Source: Phragmitibacter sp965284365
Lineage (GTDB): Bacteria > Verrucomicrobiota > Verrucomicrobiia > Verrucomicrobiales > Verrucomicrobiaceae
NCBI GenBank assembly: GCA_965284365.1
Contig: OZ260079.1
Coordinates: forward strand, 2,604,001-2,668,000
Length of the DNA: 64,000 nucleotides
Direction: 5' to 3'
The translations under genes and the position numbers were made by a program. Each line of letters begins with the position of its first letter. The stretch's first letter is position 1. Below the pieces are notes generated by a model. That model was not told the DNA's origin. It was given only the letters and a program-made list of their open reading frames with translations, and did no database searches. Below, piece by piece: positions 33,175-42,099 of this stretch.

Positions 33175-33219
33175 GCACGAAAATCCGTCGGTCGATGACG
33201 GAGAACTGGACTTTCGTGC
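33175..33219 (+). other. Long interrupted hairpin upstream of the barrel-protein gene
   Basis: An 8-bp outer stem (GCACGAAA at 33175-33182, TTTCGTGC at 33212-33219) encloses a 5-bp inner stem (CCGTC at 33185, GACGG at 33197). It lies 46 bases before ATG 33265 and lacks a T-tract, so it may be a structured leader rather than a terminator. Confidence 0.35.
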
Positions 33220-33264
33220 GGCAATTCCTAGAATGGCGGCCAGACTGCCTCGGGTGGATTGTTC

Positions 33265-34245
33265 ATGACTATACCAAATCGCACGCGATTCTGCTTCCTG
33301 GTTTCCAGCTTCGCCTGGTTTGTATGTGCGGCACTTCATGGGCAGGCCGTTCCGCCCTTTGATCCGTCCCAAACCAGAGCGGTTACCCAACCGGCTTTGG
33401 ACGAGGAACTCCTCAAAAGTCAGGACCTGGCCTCTTCAGGCGGTCTTGAGGTGGAAAACACTTTTGCCCCCACGACGCCAGGCGACAACGACTTGGGGCA
33501 GCAACTCATCCTTAAACGGAATGACAAGATTCAGCCCTTCAAGGTTTGGGCGGACGGTGGCGCATTCTGGACGGATAACGCTGCGAATGCCAACGAAGGC
33601 GAGCTCGACGACTGGTTCTTTTCTGGAGGTGTCAACGCCGCCTGGCAGCAGCGGGTGGCGGGCCGATTCTATGCCGATGTCTTTCTGGCTCAGCACTGGT
33701 ACTCATACGATGAATACAGCGAACTGGACTATGAGGCCGGGGATGCGGCAGTCGGCACTCTCATCCTGATGCCCGAGCTTTTTAATTCGATCCTGCACGC
33801 GCATTATTACTATCAGCGCATCACTCAGAACATTGAGGACTCACCTATCTATGAAACGCACAATGTCCGGGTGGGTATGCAGAAGACCTTTTTGATCGAC
33901 CGGCTGAACAGCATCAACACTGGCATCCTGGCTTCCTTTGGGTGTGAGACAGAGCCTGACCTCCTGCAACGGCATGAGTACGCCGCGCTGTTCGGCTACA
34001 ATTTTAAGATTACCCGTTCGCTCGTCCTCTCTCTGTCGTACCGCATCGCCTACTACGATTATTTCAATCTGGATGGCCGGGAGGACTGGTATCACAACAC
34101 GGGAGCAAACGTGGTTTGGCGGCCAAAGGAATTTTGCGAACTCTCGGTAGGCTACAACTTTGTATCCAATCAAAGCAGCGAGGACTACTTCTCGTATGAC
34201 GCTCAAACCACCGGTCCCAGCCTGGCCCTGACCATCAAATTCTAA
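33265..34245 (+). CDS. Outer-membrane beta-barrel protein, unknown function
   Basis: 326 residues from ATG 33265 (a TTG two codons earlier is disfavoured). A signal peptide ends near ALHGQA. The remainder is rich in alternating aromatic and polar strands (FYADVFLAQHWYSYDEY, LHAHYYYQRIT, YEYAALFGYNF-like) and ends in ALTIKF, with the terminal phenylalanine used for BAM recognition. Function unknown. It lies 16 bp before the FecR/beta-helix gene on the same strand, so the two probably form one surface system. Confidence 0.75.
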   Translation: MTIPNRTRFCFLVSSFAWFVCAALHGQAVPPFDPSQTRAVTQPALDEELLKSQDLASSGGLEVENTFAPTTPGDNDLGQQLILKRNDKIQPFKVWADGGAFWTDNAANANEGELDDWFFSGGVNAAWQQRVAGRFYADVFLAQHWYSYDEYSELDYEAGDAAVGTLILMPELFNSILHAHYYYQRITQNIEDSPIYETHNVRVGMQKTFLIDRLNSINTGILASFGCETEPDLLQRHEYAALFGYNFKITRSLVLSLSYRIAYYDYFNLDGREDWYHNTGANVVWRPKEFCELSVGYNFVSNQSSEDYFSYDAQTTGPSLALTIKF

Positions 34246-34261
34246 ACGAAGTTATCATCCC

Positions 34262-36541
34262 ATGAGCACGCACAAGGCGACACAACTTTGGCTGGCAGTT
34301 TGTTGTTGGTGGGGAGTGGTCGGCGCAACAGCATGGGTGCAGGCAGAGTCCTATACCGAGGCCTCCTTTACCCGGCTGCACAACGATGTGAAGGTGGTGA
34401 AAGATGCCAACAGCCGCGCCGCTAAGGAGGGTGAAACGATCGGCGCTGTGTCCTCCGTCGCCACTGGGACAGATTCGCGGGCGGAAATGCGGTTTCCGGA
34501 CAAATCACTTACCCGGCTCGGCGCAAACTCCCGCTTTACCCTCCGAGGGGATAAGCGCACCCTGGAACTGGATGAAGGTGTGCTCATGCTACAGGTGCCA
34601 AAGAAAATCGGCGGAGCCAAGGTCCGTACGGCGGCGGTGACGGCTGCAGTCACTGGCACGACGGTGCTCTTTGAATACCTTCCAGGCGGCTTCATCAAGC
34701 TGATCGTTGTTGAAGGCTCCGTGGATCTTTATTTCACCAACAAGCCTGGCAGGTTCAAAACGGCAAACGCAGGCCAGATGATCCTGATGCAGGAGAAAAG
34801 CACTGTAATTCCAGACCCGGTGGATATTGATCTGGGACGCCTGCTCAAAACATCGAAGCTCATTAGTGCTGATGACCTCACGATGCCCAACAACCGCGAA
34901 GTTCAGCAGGCCCTGCGATTGCAGAAGAAGGAACTCGGCAAGGGTGGCCTCGTATCGTCAAATCTGCTTATCCCGGGACGGGGCACGATGGTCACCCTGA
35001 CGGGGAACGTCGCGCAAAATGTCCTTCAGCAGACGGCACTGGAGCGTGAGCGCTTGGCGGCTGCGGCTGCGGCCAACCGGACTGCGCCCACTCTCACGGC
35101 TCCTACTCAGCAACGCACCATCACTGCACCTACACAGCCAGTAACTGCCCCTGCAACCACCGTAGTACAGCAAAATACCCAACCCATCCGTCGTCGGCCT
35201 TTGCGCCGGCAGCCACCTTTGCCCTTGCCGACCATCTTTACGGGAGTGCCTTTGTTGATTGCGGGTACAAGCGTGCTCAATGAGACCTCCGAGATTCGCA
35301 CCAATCCGCATGTCACCGCTTACAACAGCGTTAGCGGCGCGTTCAACACTTCCGAAGGGGTGATTTACGACGGCACGGTAGCTTTTCCTTATTTCGCCTT
35401 TGGAACGAACACGTCTGTGATCAATCCCAATTTCCAGACGATGCTTGCGTCCAATCCAGGTTGGGCCGTGTTCAAGTTTGAGAGTCTCCTAATCAATGGT
35501 TCACCGAATTTTGTTTTTCCAGATGGAGTATCCAACGATGTGGTTCTTGCAACAGTGGGAGCTCTAACGCTAGGAGAGGATGCGGCCTTTGGCGCGGTCG
35601 GCGGAGGGGGGGCTGTGGATGCTGTCGATAACGGGATGCATCTCGAGGGCACTGGCTTGGATCATCTGGTTCTCTACTCCGAAACCGGGAACGTGACCTT
35701 GAATCCCGGGTTCGGTATCTACGGTGATCTACAGCATCTTTCTTTGGTTGCGGCATCCGCCTTTGCCAATGTCAGCATCTTCGGGCCGATTGACATTCTG
35801 ACGGCGGTTCCGAGCACCACGACCATCTATTATGGAGGCAATCTCCTCGTCAGCGCGGGCCAGGATGTGGATATCGCCGCGGATGTCAGCGCGATGGAAG
35901 TGGATGCCAAGGCTGGCCGCAACATCAATGTGCAGGCCGGCACCACCCGCGCGGCAAACAAGATGACGCTGTCAGCTCAGGGGAGCATCAATGTGACCAG
36001 TTCCGCGATTTTGAAGGTGCTTGCCCGAGACCCTGCCGCATTGATGCGCTTGGAAGCGATGGGCGATATCAATGTTACCGGTGACACGGTGAACGCCAAT
36101 CTGGAAGGCTACACTATTGATATGGAAAGCTATCAGGGGAACATCAACATCCATGACTCCCAAACCACTTTTACGACGGAAGTTTTCAAAGCGCGCACGT
36201 TCGCCGATTCAGGCTGGATCACCATTGGGAATAGCACTCTGAACGCCACTCAAGTCTTAAAGCTTTACGCCGAAGGCAACAACGGAGGAGTCCGGTTTGT
36301 CGGCAAGACCACGCTGGACAGTGCGGCAGTGCACATCAATGGCAAGACGGTGGAGATCAGTCCGGGTGTGGTGGTGACGGTGCCTCGTACGGTCGGAGGG
36401 CCCAGCGTCTACACGGACAATCCCCAGTTTGACACGGTAACCCGGACGACCACGGGCAAAGGTGTGTTTTCCGCAGATGGGATCAATGCACTCGAAGTAA
36501 TCCACAAGCCATTCAAGGATGGTAGCAGGCCCGCTTATTGA
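34262..36541 (+). CDS. FecR-domain surface protein with beta-helix-like C-terminal region
   Basis: 759 residues. Signal peptide about 1-29 (WVQA site). FecR domain about 40-190: DSRAEMRFPDKSLTRLG, LELDEGVLMLQVPK, KVRTAAVTAAVTGTT and LIVVEGSVDLYF. Residues about 255-330 are a Thr/Pro/Gln linker ending in arginines and prolines. The C-terminal part (about 340-750) has filamentous-haemagglutinin-like beta-helix repeats such as VDAKAGRNINVQAG, SAQGSINVTS and EAMGDINVTGD. This looks like an exported adhesin or matrix protein; no anti-sigma function is implied because no sigma factor or TonB receptor is adjacent. Confidence 0.85.
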   Translation: MSTHKATQLWLAVCCWWGVVGATAWVQAESYTEASFTRLHNDVKVVKDANSRAAKEGETIGAVSSVATGTDSRAEMRFPDKSLTRLGANSRFTLRGDKRTLELDEGVLMLQVPKKIGGAKVRTAAVTAAVTGTTVLFEYLPGGFIKLIVVEGSVDLYFTNKPGRFKTANAGQMILMQEKSTVIPDPVDIDLGRLLKTSKLISADDLTMPNNREVQQALRLQKKELGKGGLVSSNLLIPGRGTMVTLTGNVAQNVLQQTALERERLAAAAAANRTAPTLTAPTQQRTITAPTQPVTAPATTVVQQNTQPIRRRPLRRQPPLPLPTIFTGVPLLIAGTSVLNETSEIRTNPHVTAYNSVSGAFNTSEGVIYDGTVAFPYFAFGTNTSVINPNFQTMLASNPGWAVFKFESLLINGSPNFVFPDGVSNDVVLATVGALTLGEDAAFGAVGGGGAVDAVDNGMHLEGTGLDHLVLYSETGNVTLNPGFGIYGDLQHLSLVAASAFANVSIFGPIDILTAVPSTTTIYYGGNLLVSAGQDVDIAADVSAMEVDAKAGRNINVQAGTTRAANKMTLSAQGSINVTSSAILKVLARDPAALMRLEAMGDINVTGDTVNANLEGYTIDMESYQGNINIHDSQTTFTTEVFKARTFADSGWITIGNSTLNATQVLKLYAEGNNGGVRFVGKTTLDSAAVHINGKTVEISPGVVVTVPRTVGGPSVYTDNPQFDTVTRTTTGKGVFSADGINALEVIHKPFKDGSRPAY

Positions 36542-36584
36542 TTGGGACACAATCTGGGAAGGATACGCGAGCCTTCGGCCTGTG

Positions 36585-37535
36585 CTATTTTGAGCCCATT
36601 TCAATGGTCCCGGAGTCCGGTTCACCCGGACGGCTGCGTTTCAGCCCAATGTCTTCCCATGACGAAGGATCATCGTTGGGCTCAAGATGGGTGAGAATGG
36701 TGATGCGGCCCACAGCTGAGCTGATCTCATCTTCAATGCGTTCCACCATCTGGTGGCCCTTGTTGACCGACCACTCGCCCGGCACGAGCACATGTACCGA
36801 CATGAACCGCCAGGCACCTGCCTGCCTTGTCCGGAGAGCGTGGTACTCTACGCCCTGGGGAGCGAAGCTGTTCAAAATGGTGCGGATGGTTTCCATTTCA
36901 TCCGGAGGCAAGCCTGTATCCATGAGGCCCATCATGGACTCGCGCACCAGGCGGACGCCCATCCAGATGATCTGGACAGCCAGGAGTAGTCCAACACCTG
37001 CGTCCAACCACCACCAGGAAGTCACTGTTGCCAAAGTGACCGCGCCCATAACTGCTGCCGTGGTCCATACGTCCACCATGAGGTGTTGGGCGTCTGCTCG
37101 CAACGTGACGGAGTGCCGGGCCTTACCCACACTCCGGAGTTTCAGCGCCACAAGGAGATTGATGATGGAGGCGATTGCAGCCACCACCAAGCCGCCCCCT
37201 ATGCTGTGCAACGGTTCAGGATGCAGGAGACGGTCGACAGCGTTCCAGCCAATCCCGATGGCGGCCAGAACGATCAGGGCGCCTTCAACGCCGCTGGAGA
37301 AGTATTCGACCTTGTGATGGCCATAGGCGTGATCATCGTCGGCGGGCCGGGCAGCGACCTTCAGGGACACCAAGGCAAGGATAGCGGCCGCGAGGTTAAC
37401 CAAGGACTCCAGTGCGTCTGAGAGGAGGCCCACGGAATCGGTCAACCACCAGGCGCCCAGTTTGAGCGCGAACGTGGACACCGCGGCTGCGATCGACAGC
37501 CAGGCGTAATACGTAAGTGGGCGCACGGACGGCAT
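36585..37535 (-). CDS. Cation diffusion facilitator family metal transporter
   Basis: 316 residues from ATG 37535. A longer frame to 37673 adds a non-conserved 46-residue leader that would run toward the divergent promoter region. Six membrane helices; the metal site is in the SVGLLSDALESLVN helix and the HAYGHHKVEYFSSG loop, typical of Zn/Fe/Mn efflux CDF proteins. The C-terminal cytoplasmic ferredoxin-like domain starts near LPPDEMETIR. It would export a divalent cation in exchange for protons; which cation is uncertain. Divergent from the polyprenyl synthase gene. Confidence 0.88.
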   Translation of the reverse strand: MPSVRPLTYYAWLSIAAAVSTFALKLGAWWLTDSVGLLSDALESLVNLAAAILALVSLKVAARPADDDHAYGHHKVEYFSSGVEGALIVLAAIGIGWNAVDRLLHPEPLHSIGGGLVVAAIASIINLLVALKLRSVGKARHSVTLRADAQHLMVDVWTTAAVMGAVTLATVTSWWWLDAGVGLLLAVQIIWMGVRLVRESMMGLMDTGLPPDEMETIRTILNSFAPQGVEYHALRTRQAGAWRFMSVHVLVPGEWSVNKGHQMVERIEDEISSAVGRITILTHLEPNDDPSSWEDIGLKRSRPGEPDSGTIEMGSK

Positions 37536-37670
37536 CAGATCGGGGCTGGAAGCCAGAGAGTGATTCGGGTAGAGCGGAGGGTCGGCCCTCTCAAACGGAG
37601 CGGGGCGGAGGATAGCCTTTCCCCGGCCCAGGGATACCAAAAACATCCGCAGATAGGTTGACTTATGCGC

Positions 37671-37703
37671 CACAAAGGGTTCTTTGTGAAATATTTCACA
37701 AAG
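37671..37703 (+). promoter_or_regulatory. CRP/FNR-type operator: perfect 22-bp palindrome plus a third half-site
   Basis: Positions 37682-37703 are a perfect inverted repeat, 11 bp per arm, containing TGTGA-N6-TCACA, which is the CRP consensus core. A third half-site, CACAAAG (37671-37677), forms a second inverted repeat with CTTTGTG (37682-37688). The site ends 8 bp before ATG 37712 and 147 bp from the divergent CDF gene start. A regulator bound here would probably block translation-proximal transcription of the synthase gene. Confidence 0.6.
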
Positions 37704-37711
37704 TCGCCGGC

Positions 37712-38722
37712 ATGAAGATCAGTTCCTTCATAAAACCTAAACCGGCGTTTCCTTTTGCCCTCGTCAAACCCGAGTTGGACCGAGTGGAAAGCATCCTGCT
37801 GAAGCAGGCGAGAAACTTCGATCCCGAGGTCGAGACCTATGTGAAATACATCTGCGAAAGTTCCGGAAAGCGCATTCGGCCTGCTCTTTCCGTGCTGGCT
37901 GGTGGCGCCACGGGCGGCATGACGGACGATCACCGGAAGCTTGCCGTCATTCTGGAACTTATCCACATAGCCTCCTTAGTGCACGATGACATCATGGATG
38001 GCGCCGCGCTACGACGCGATATGCCGACTGCGGCGGCAAAATGGGGCAATGCCCTCAGTGTGCTTTTGGGCGACAGCTTATTTGCCTACGCCCTGGAATT
38101 GGCCACAGAGTTCGAGGATCAAGCCATCTGCCGGCGGATAGCCAAGGCCTCCCGGGACGTCGCGTGCGGGGAAATCATCCAGACCCAGCATCGTTATGAT
38201 TTTAATCTCTCGATGGAGCGGTATTTTACCATCATCGAGATGAAGACAGCGGCGCTTTTTGGCTCCGCCATGGAGCTGGGCGCTCTGCTGAACAAGCAGG
38301 ACGACGCGGTGGTGGCTTCAATGCTCAGTTACGGTTTGAAGCTGGGCACTGCCTATCAGGTTTACGACGACTGCATCGACCTCGTTGGTGACGAGAAGGC
38401 AATCGGTAAGACCTTGGGAACGGACCTCGCCAAAGGGAAGCTGACGCTCCCCATCCTCTTTTTGCTGCGTGACGCCACAGAAGCGCAACGGACGAAATTG
38501 CAGCGCATGGTGTTGAAGGGTGAACCGATGGATAACTCCATCCTCGCCAGCATCGCCGACTATGAAGGCGCCATTGAGCGCACGGTCGCGGCTGCGAAGG
38601 ATCTACTGATCGAAGCTAGAGATGATCTCAAGATTCTGGGGTCATCCAAGCATAAGGATGCTCTCCATTCGCTTACCGGCTATCTGGACGACCTGCTGGA
38701 TCAGTGCCGGAATGCTGTCTAA
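37712..38722 (+). CDS. Trans-polyprenyl diphosphate synthase (octaprenyl-type)
   Basis: 336 residues from ATG 37712; the frame opens at TTG 37658, but that would place the operator inside the gene. Condenses isopentenyl diphosphate units to make the quinone side chain or other long prenyl chains. The first aspartate-rich motif is D92-D-I-M-D96 and the second begins D219-D220-C-I-D. GKRIRPAL and GKTLGTDLAKGKLTLP are also typical. Chain length cannot be read with confidence. A hairpin terminator follows. Confidence 0.93.
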   Translation: MKISSFIKPKPAFPFALVKPELDRVESILLKQARNFDPEVETYVKYICESSGKRIRPALSVLAGGATGGMTDDHRKLAVILELIHIASLVHDDIMDGAALRRDMPTAAAKWGNALSVLLGDSLFAYALELATEFEDQAICRRIAKASRDVACGEIIQTQHRYDFNLSMERYFTIIEMKTAALFGSAMELGALLNKQDDAVVASMLSYGLKLGTAYQVYDDCIDLVGDEKAIGKTLGTDLAKGKLTLPILFLLRDATEAQRTKLQRMVLKGEPMDNSILASIADYEGAIERTVAAAKDLLIEARDDLKILGSSKHKDALHSLTGYLDDLLDQCRNAV

Positions 38723-38827
38723 GACGGCAGGGTGGGAAGTTGCGGTACTCCTCTCCTTTTTGGATCCGCCATGGTCCCACAACCATCGTTTGGCAGGATC
38801 GTGTCGCTCCGCTTGAATGGGCAAAAA

Positions 38828-38855
38828 GAACCCCAGCCGTTGCGGGCCGGGGTTC
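38828..38855. terminator. Bidirectional terminator between polyprenyl synthase and wzc-like genes
   Basis: GAACCCCAGCC pairs with GGGCCGGGGTTC over 10 bp with one mismatch. An A-run precedes it, which becomes a T-run on the minus strand. It lies between two convergent genes. Confidence 0.65.
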
Positions 38856-38888
38856 CATAAAGAAACAAATAACGCTGAACCGAGCGTG

Positions 38889-41051
38889 CTAGGCCTTGGG
38901 GTCGTTCTTCGATTTGGAGATCGAGTAGTAGCTGGCGTAGTTGTAGTAAGTGTATTCCTTGAGGTTCGTGCTGGCACGATTCAGGATGACACCAGCCACA
39001 TTGACCTGGCGCTCATACAGTTGATCCAGAGCCTTCGCGGAGAGTCGAGCCATCGTGGACGACATACGCACCACAAACAGCACGGCTTCGATCTTTGGAG
39101 CAAAGCTGGCGGTATCATCCGCCACCAGCACCGGAGCGCTGTCGAAGATGACGTAGTCATACTCTGCCGACATTTCCTTCAGAATTTCGTCTGAGAGAGG
39201 GGAGAGGAAGAGCTCCGAGGTCTGATCGAGGGCTTCACCACGTGGAAGCAAATGCAGGCCCTTGGTCGAGGTTTCCTGGACCGCATCACGCCAATGAAGG
39301 CGGGAAGTCAGCACATCACTAAAGCCGGGGCTGACGCTGGCCTTAAAGAGCTCATTAAGGCCCCCACGGCGCAAGTCGGCATCCGCCAGTAGCACACGTG
39401 CGCCGCCCGAAGCGATGCTGATGGCCATGTTGGCAACGGTGGTGGTCTTACCTTCGTTAGGCACTGCGCTCGTCACGAGAATGAGTTTAGGCGGGTGGCC
39501 ACCCTTCCAGTTCTTGAAGAGCATGGAAGAGCGCAGGTTGCGGAAGGCTTCTGCGTAAAGGTGGCGGTCGTCGTTCGGACGCAGGAGTGTCACGTCACCA
39601 CGGCTGTTTTGCTCCGGGATCTGGCCAAGCACCGTTTCGTTCGGGAAGAGCGACTGGAACTCACTGAACGAGTTCATGCGGTCATCCATGCGGTCAAAGA
39701 GCAGCAGAATGATGAGGCCGGCAGCAAGGCCGATGGCCAGCGCGATCAGAATCGGAACCAAAAGCTTTGGCTTGGATTCCACCGCATCGGTGGGGCGGCT
39801 CAGGATGTTCACGAAATCCTGGGTGATGACTCCGGATGCATTGATCTGATCCAGGGTCTTTCTCCACTGCTGGTAGTCGCTGAACGTGCGGTCGTATTCG
39901 CTCTTCAGAGCCTGATGCATGACAATCTTTTCATTGGCATCACGGGCTTTGACTTCCCACTCCTTGATCACCTCGCTCAGATTGTCGATTTTGACCTTGA
40001 TTGAGTCCAGACGGCGTTGCCATTCGTCCTGGCTCTGCTGACGGTGAATCTCAATGATGGCGTTCTGGCGTTCAACTTTATCATCAAGCTCACGAACGGC
40101 AGGGTGCTCGGGTTTGTATGCACGCAGCATCTGCAGACGCTCGGCTTGGAGCAGTTTAAAATCGCCCAATGCTTTTAGGTATTCCACTTCGGTGCGAGAC
40201 AATCCGCTGAAGGGATCCCCTCCTTTGCCAATAACGTCTCCCGAGCCACCGCTTTGTCCGTCGCGACCACCTGAACCACCCGCAGAACCCACTTGGCGGT
40301 CCTTTTGCTTGAGATAGTCATCCAGGCCCATCTTCTCCATGAGCTTTCTCTCCGTGGAAAACAGGTTCAGCTCGTTTTTGAGCTGAGTGAGGTACGCAGC
40401 GGCCTGGTTCCGGTCACCCTCGAACACGACGACATCATTGTTTTTGAGGAAGTTTTCCAAGTTTACCTTCAGATCCTTTACCTGCTTTTCGCGGGTCAGA
40501 ACTTCTTCGATCAGCTTGTTCACGGTGGAACCGATCGACTTGTTGATCATTTCCTGACGGAAAGCCATATACTCATCCAGAAGCGCTTCGAGGTAATGGC
40601 GGGTATAAACCCGCTCCCCGCCAACTGCGCCAATGTTTAGGATCGAGGAGCCTTTGGTTTGCGTCACACGGATGTCGACGGGCACTTCCTTGATTTCAGG
40701 ATGAAGGCTGCGGATGCGCTCCAAAGCACGGCGCTGCAACTCGGTGCTCTCCAAGAGCTCGATCTGCGTGCCATAAAATTCCTGGAGCATCATTGGCTCC
40801 ACCACGTTGCTACCCGCACCCTGCATGGGCACGTTGATACGGGCGTTAGCCACGATCTTGCCGACTGCCTCGAATTCAGTGGACTTGCCAGTGATCCGAA
40901 GAGCTTGGTAACACACAGCAATAGCGGCTGTGAGGAGCAGGAACCACCAGCGACGGCGGAGCAGTACTTTGTAGCGTTGAAACTTCGCAGAAGTTTCATG
41001 GAACCGATTCAGGTTATGAGCCGGTCCTGTGGGATTTTCGTAGCCTTCCAT
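38889..41051 (-). CDS. Polysaccharide co-polymerase/tyrosine autokinase (Wzc-like)
   Basis: 720 residues. Two membrane helices (about 35-53 and 430-452) flank a large coiled periplasmic Wzz domain. The C-terminal cytoplasmic BY-kinase has Walker A at about 527-537 (SAVPNEGKTTT, Lys535), Walker A' LLADADLRRGG and Walker B VIFDSAPVLV. It ends in a tyrosine cluster (EYTYYNYASYY) that is the autophosphorylation site in the family. A glycine/serine-rich insert at about 255-285 (GGSGGRDGQSGGSGD) interrupts the periplasmic domain. It controls exopolysaccharide chain length with the Wza-like protein encoded 214 bp upstream. Confidence 0.93.
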   Translation of the reverse strand: MEGYENPTGPAHNLNRFHETSAKFQRYKVLLRRRWWFLLLTAAIAVCYQALRITGKSTEFEAVGKIVANARINVPMQGAGSNVVEPMMLQEFYGTQIELLESTELQRRALERIRSLHPEIKEVPVDIRVTQTKGSSILNIGAVGGERVYTRHYLEALLDEYMAFRQEMINKSIGSTVNKLIEEVLTREKQVKDLKVNLENFLKNNDVVVFEGDRNQAAAYLTQLKNELNLFSTERKLMEKMGLDDYLKQKDRQVGSAGGSGGRDGQSGGSGDVIGKGGDPFSGLSRTEVEYLKALGDFKLLQAERLQMLRAYKPEHPAVRELDDKVERQNAIIEIHRQQSQDEWQRRLDSIKVKIDNLSEVIKEWEVKARDANEKIVMHQALKSEYDRTFSDYQQWRKTLDQINASGVITQDFVNILSRPTDAVESKPKLLVPILIALAIGLAAGLIILLLFDRMDDRMNSFSEFQSLFPNETVLGQIPEQNSRGDVTLLRPNDDRHLYAEAFRNLRSSMLFKNWKGGHPPKLILVTSAVPNEGKTTTVANMAISIASGGARVLLADADLRRGGLNELFKASVSPGFSDVLTSRLHWRDAVQETSTKGLHLLPRGEALDQTSELFLSPLSDEILKEMSAEYDYVIFDSAPVLVADDTASFAPKIEAVLFVVRMSSTMARLSAKALDQLYERQVNVAGVILNRASTNLKEYTYYNYASYYSISKSKNDPKA

Positions 41052-41123
41052 AGTGGGACGATTTCAGCTGAACAGTATATTTTGTTTTTTGGCTTATTGG
41101 AAGCTCTTTTTACAAAGTGATTA

Positions 41124-41148
41124 CACGCCAGCCGGAGAGGCGGGCGTG
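41124..41148 (-). terminator. GC-rich hairpin between wza-like and wzc-like genes
   Basis: CACGCCAGCC and GGCGGGCGTG form a 10-bp stem with one mismatch and a GGAGA loop in the 214-bp gap. No long T-tract follows on the minus strand, so it may only attenuate or stabilise transcript ends. Nothing else is recognised in this gap. Confidence 0.35.
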
Positions 41149-41265
41149 CGGTGGCAGGAGACTGTCCAACTGGATGAGGAAGGCGGATGCGGAGCCTGCG
41201 GTTACTGAAGCGGCGTATGCATGCCTCCTGGGGGAGTGAGGCTTGCGAAGCCGGAAAAGATGTCC

Positions 41266-41997
41266 TTAAAAATTGACGAGCTTTTCGCTCACGATGACGA
41301 CATCATTAGGACGGACGAAAATGTCCTCATCCAAGTGGCCCTTTGTCATCACTTTCTCAAGGTTCACGATGATGTTGACGTGGCCGCCTGCAGGTAGCTT
41401 ACGGATCAGCTTTACTTTGGTCGTTTTGGCGAACTGGGTGAAACCACCGGCCCGGAGAACGGCTTGGCTGATGGTGAGATCATCATCGGGAGCCAGTTCA
41501 TAGCGACCTTGGCGGGCCACCTGACCGTAGATGGTGATGTAGTTCATGTCCGGGTCCACTTGAGACTTGGCTTTGCGAGGCCGACTCTCCAGCGCCACAA
41601 TCACCGTCGCGGATTGGAAGTATTGTTTCTCCAGTTCCTTCTTCATGAAGAAGGCCACCTGTTTGCAAGTGCGACCGGATGCTCGCACCAAGCCGATAAA
41701 GGGGGCCTGAATATCGCCGGAATCCTGCACGAGGAGGCTCAGGACTTTGTCTTTATCTTCCACGATGCGCACGCTAACGCGGTCGCCAATAGCGAGTGGG
41801 CTGATATCGTCCAGTGCGGCCATTGAGGAGATTCGACCGGCCGCCGCCGAGGCGTCGTCAGGTAGGACAGTCGCAGGCGCTGTCGTTTGTTGACGACGAG
41901 GTTCTTCGGCAGGGCGGAAAGAAGGATCTTGAGCCTTCAAGACGACGGAGCTGCCGAGGATACTCAAAGCAGCGAGCACGATGACACGGTTTTTCAT
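41266..41997 (-). CDS. Polysaccharide export protein (Wza/BexD family)
   Basis: 243 residues. Signal peptide about 1-22 (VVLKAQ end). The Poly_export domain (PLAIGDRVSVRIVED) is followed by an SLBB-like domain (MNYITIYGQVARQGRYEL, then ISQAVLRAGG), ending in EDIFVRPNDVVIVSEKLVNF. It would form the periplasmic/outer-membrane exit channel for an exopolysaccharide. It has no lipobox cysteine near the cleavage site, unlike E. coli Wza. It is upstream of the Wzc-like gene on the same strand. Confidence 0.9.
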   Translation of the reverse strand: MKNRVIVLAALSILGSSVVLKAQDPSFRPAEEPRRQQTTAPATVLPDDASAAAGRISSMAALDDISPLAIGDRVSVRIVEDKDKVLSLLVQDSGDIQAPFIGLVRASGRTCKQVAFFMKKELEKQYFQSATVIVALESRPRKAKSQVDPDMNYITIYGQVARQGRYELAPDDDLTISQAVLRAGGFTQFAKTTKVKLIRKLPAGGHVNIIVNLEKVMTKGHLDEDIFVRPNDVVIVSEKLVNF

Positions 41998-42049
41998 GAT
42001 GGCGATGATATTGGGGGAATTCTACCTGAACCAGATACGACTGGCAGTG

Positions 42050-42078
42050 AAAAAAAGGGGCCGCAATTTGCGGCCCCT
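42050..42078 (-). terminator. Strong rho-independent terminator after the barrel-protein gene
   Basis: On the minus strand AGGGGCCGC and GCGGCCCCT form a perfect 9-bp stem with a 5-base loop and are followed by seven T residues. It separates the 632-residue barrel gene from the wza-like and wzc-like genes downstream. Confidence 0.88.
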
Positions 42079-42099
42079 AACAAATTAGGACGTATTTCT

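Noticed and set aside
37658..37686. TTGACT at 37658 as the minus-35 box of the synthase promoter
   Set aside because: No minus-10-like sequence lies 16-18 bases downstream; the stretch there is part of the palindrome.
37658..37711. TTG start of polyprenyl synthase at 37658
   Set aside because: It would place the operator palindrome inside the gene; ATG 37712 matches the family length.
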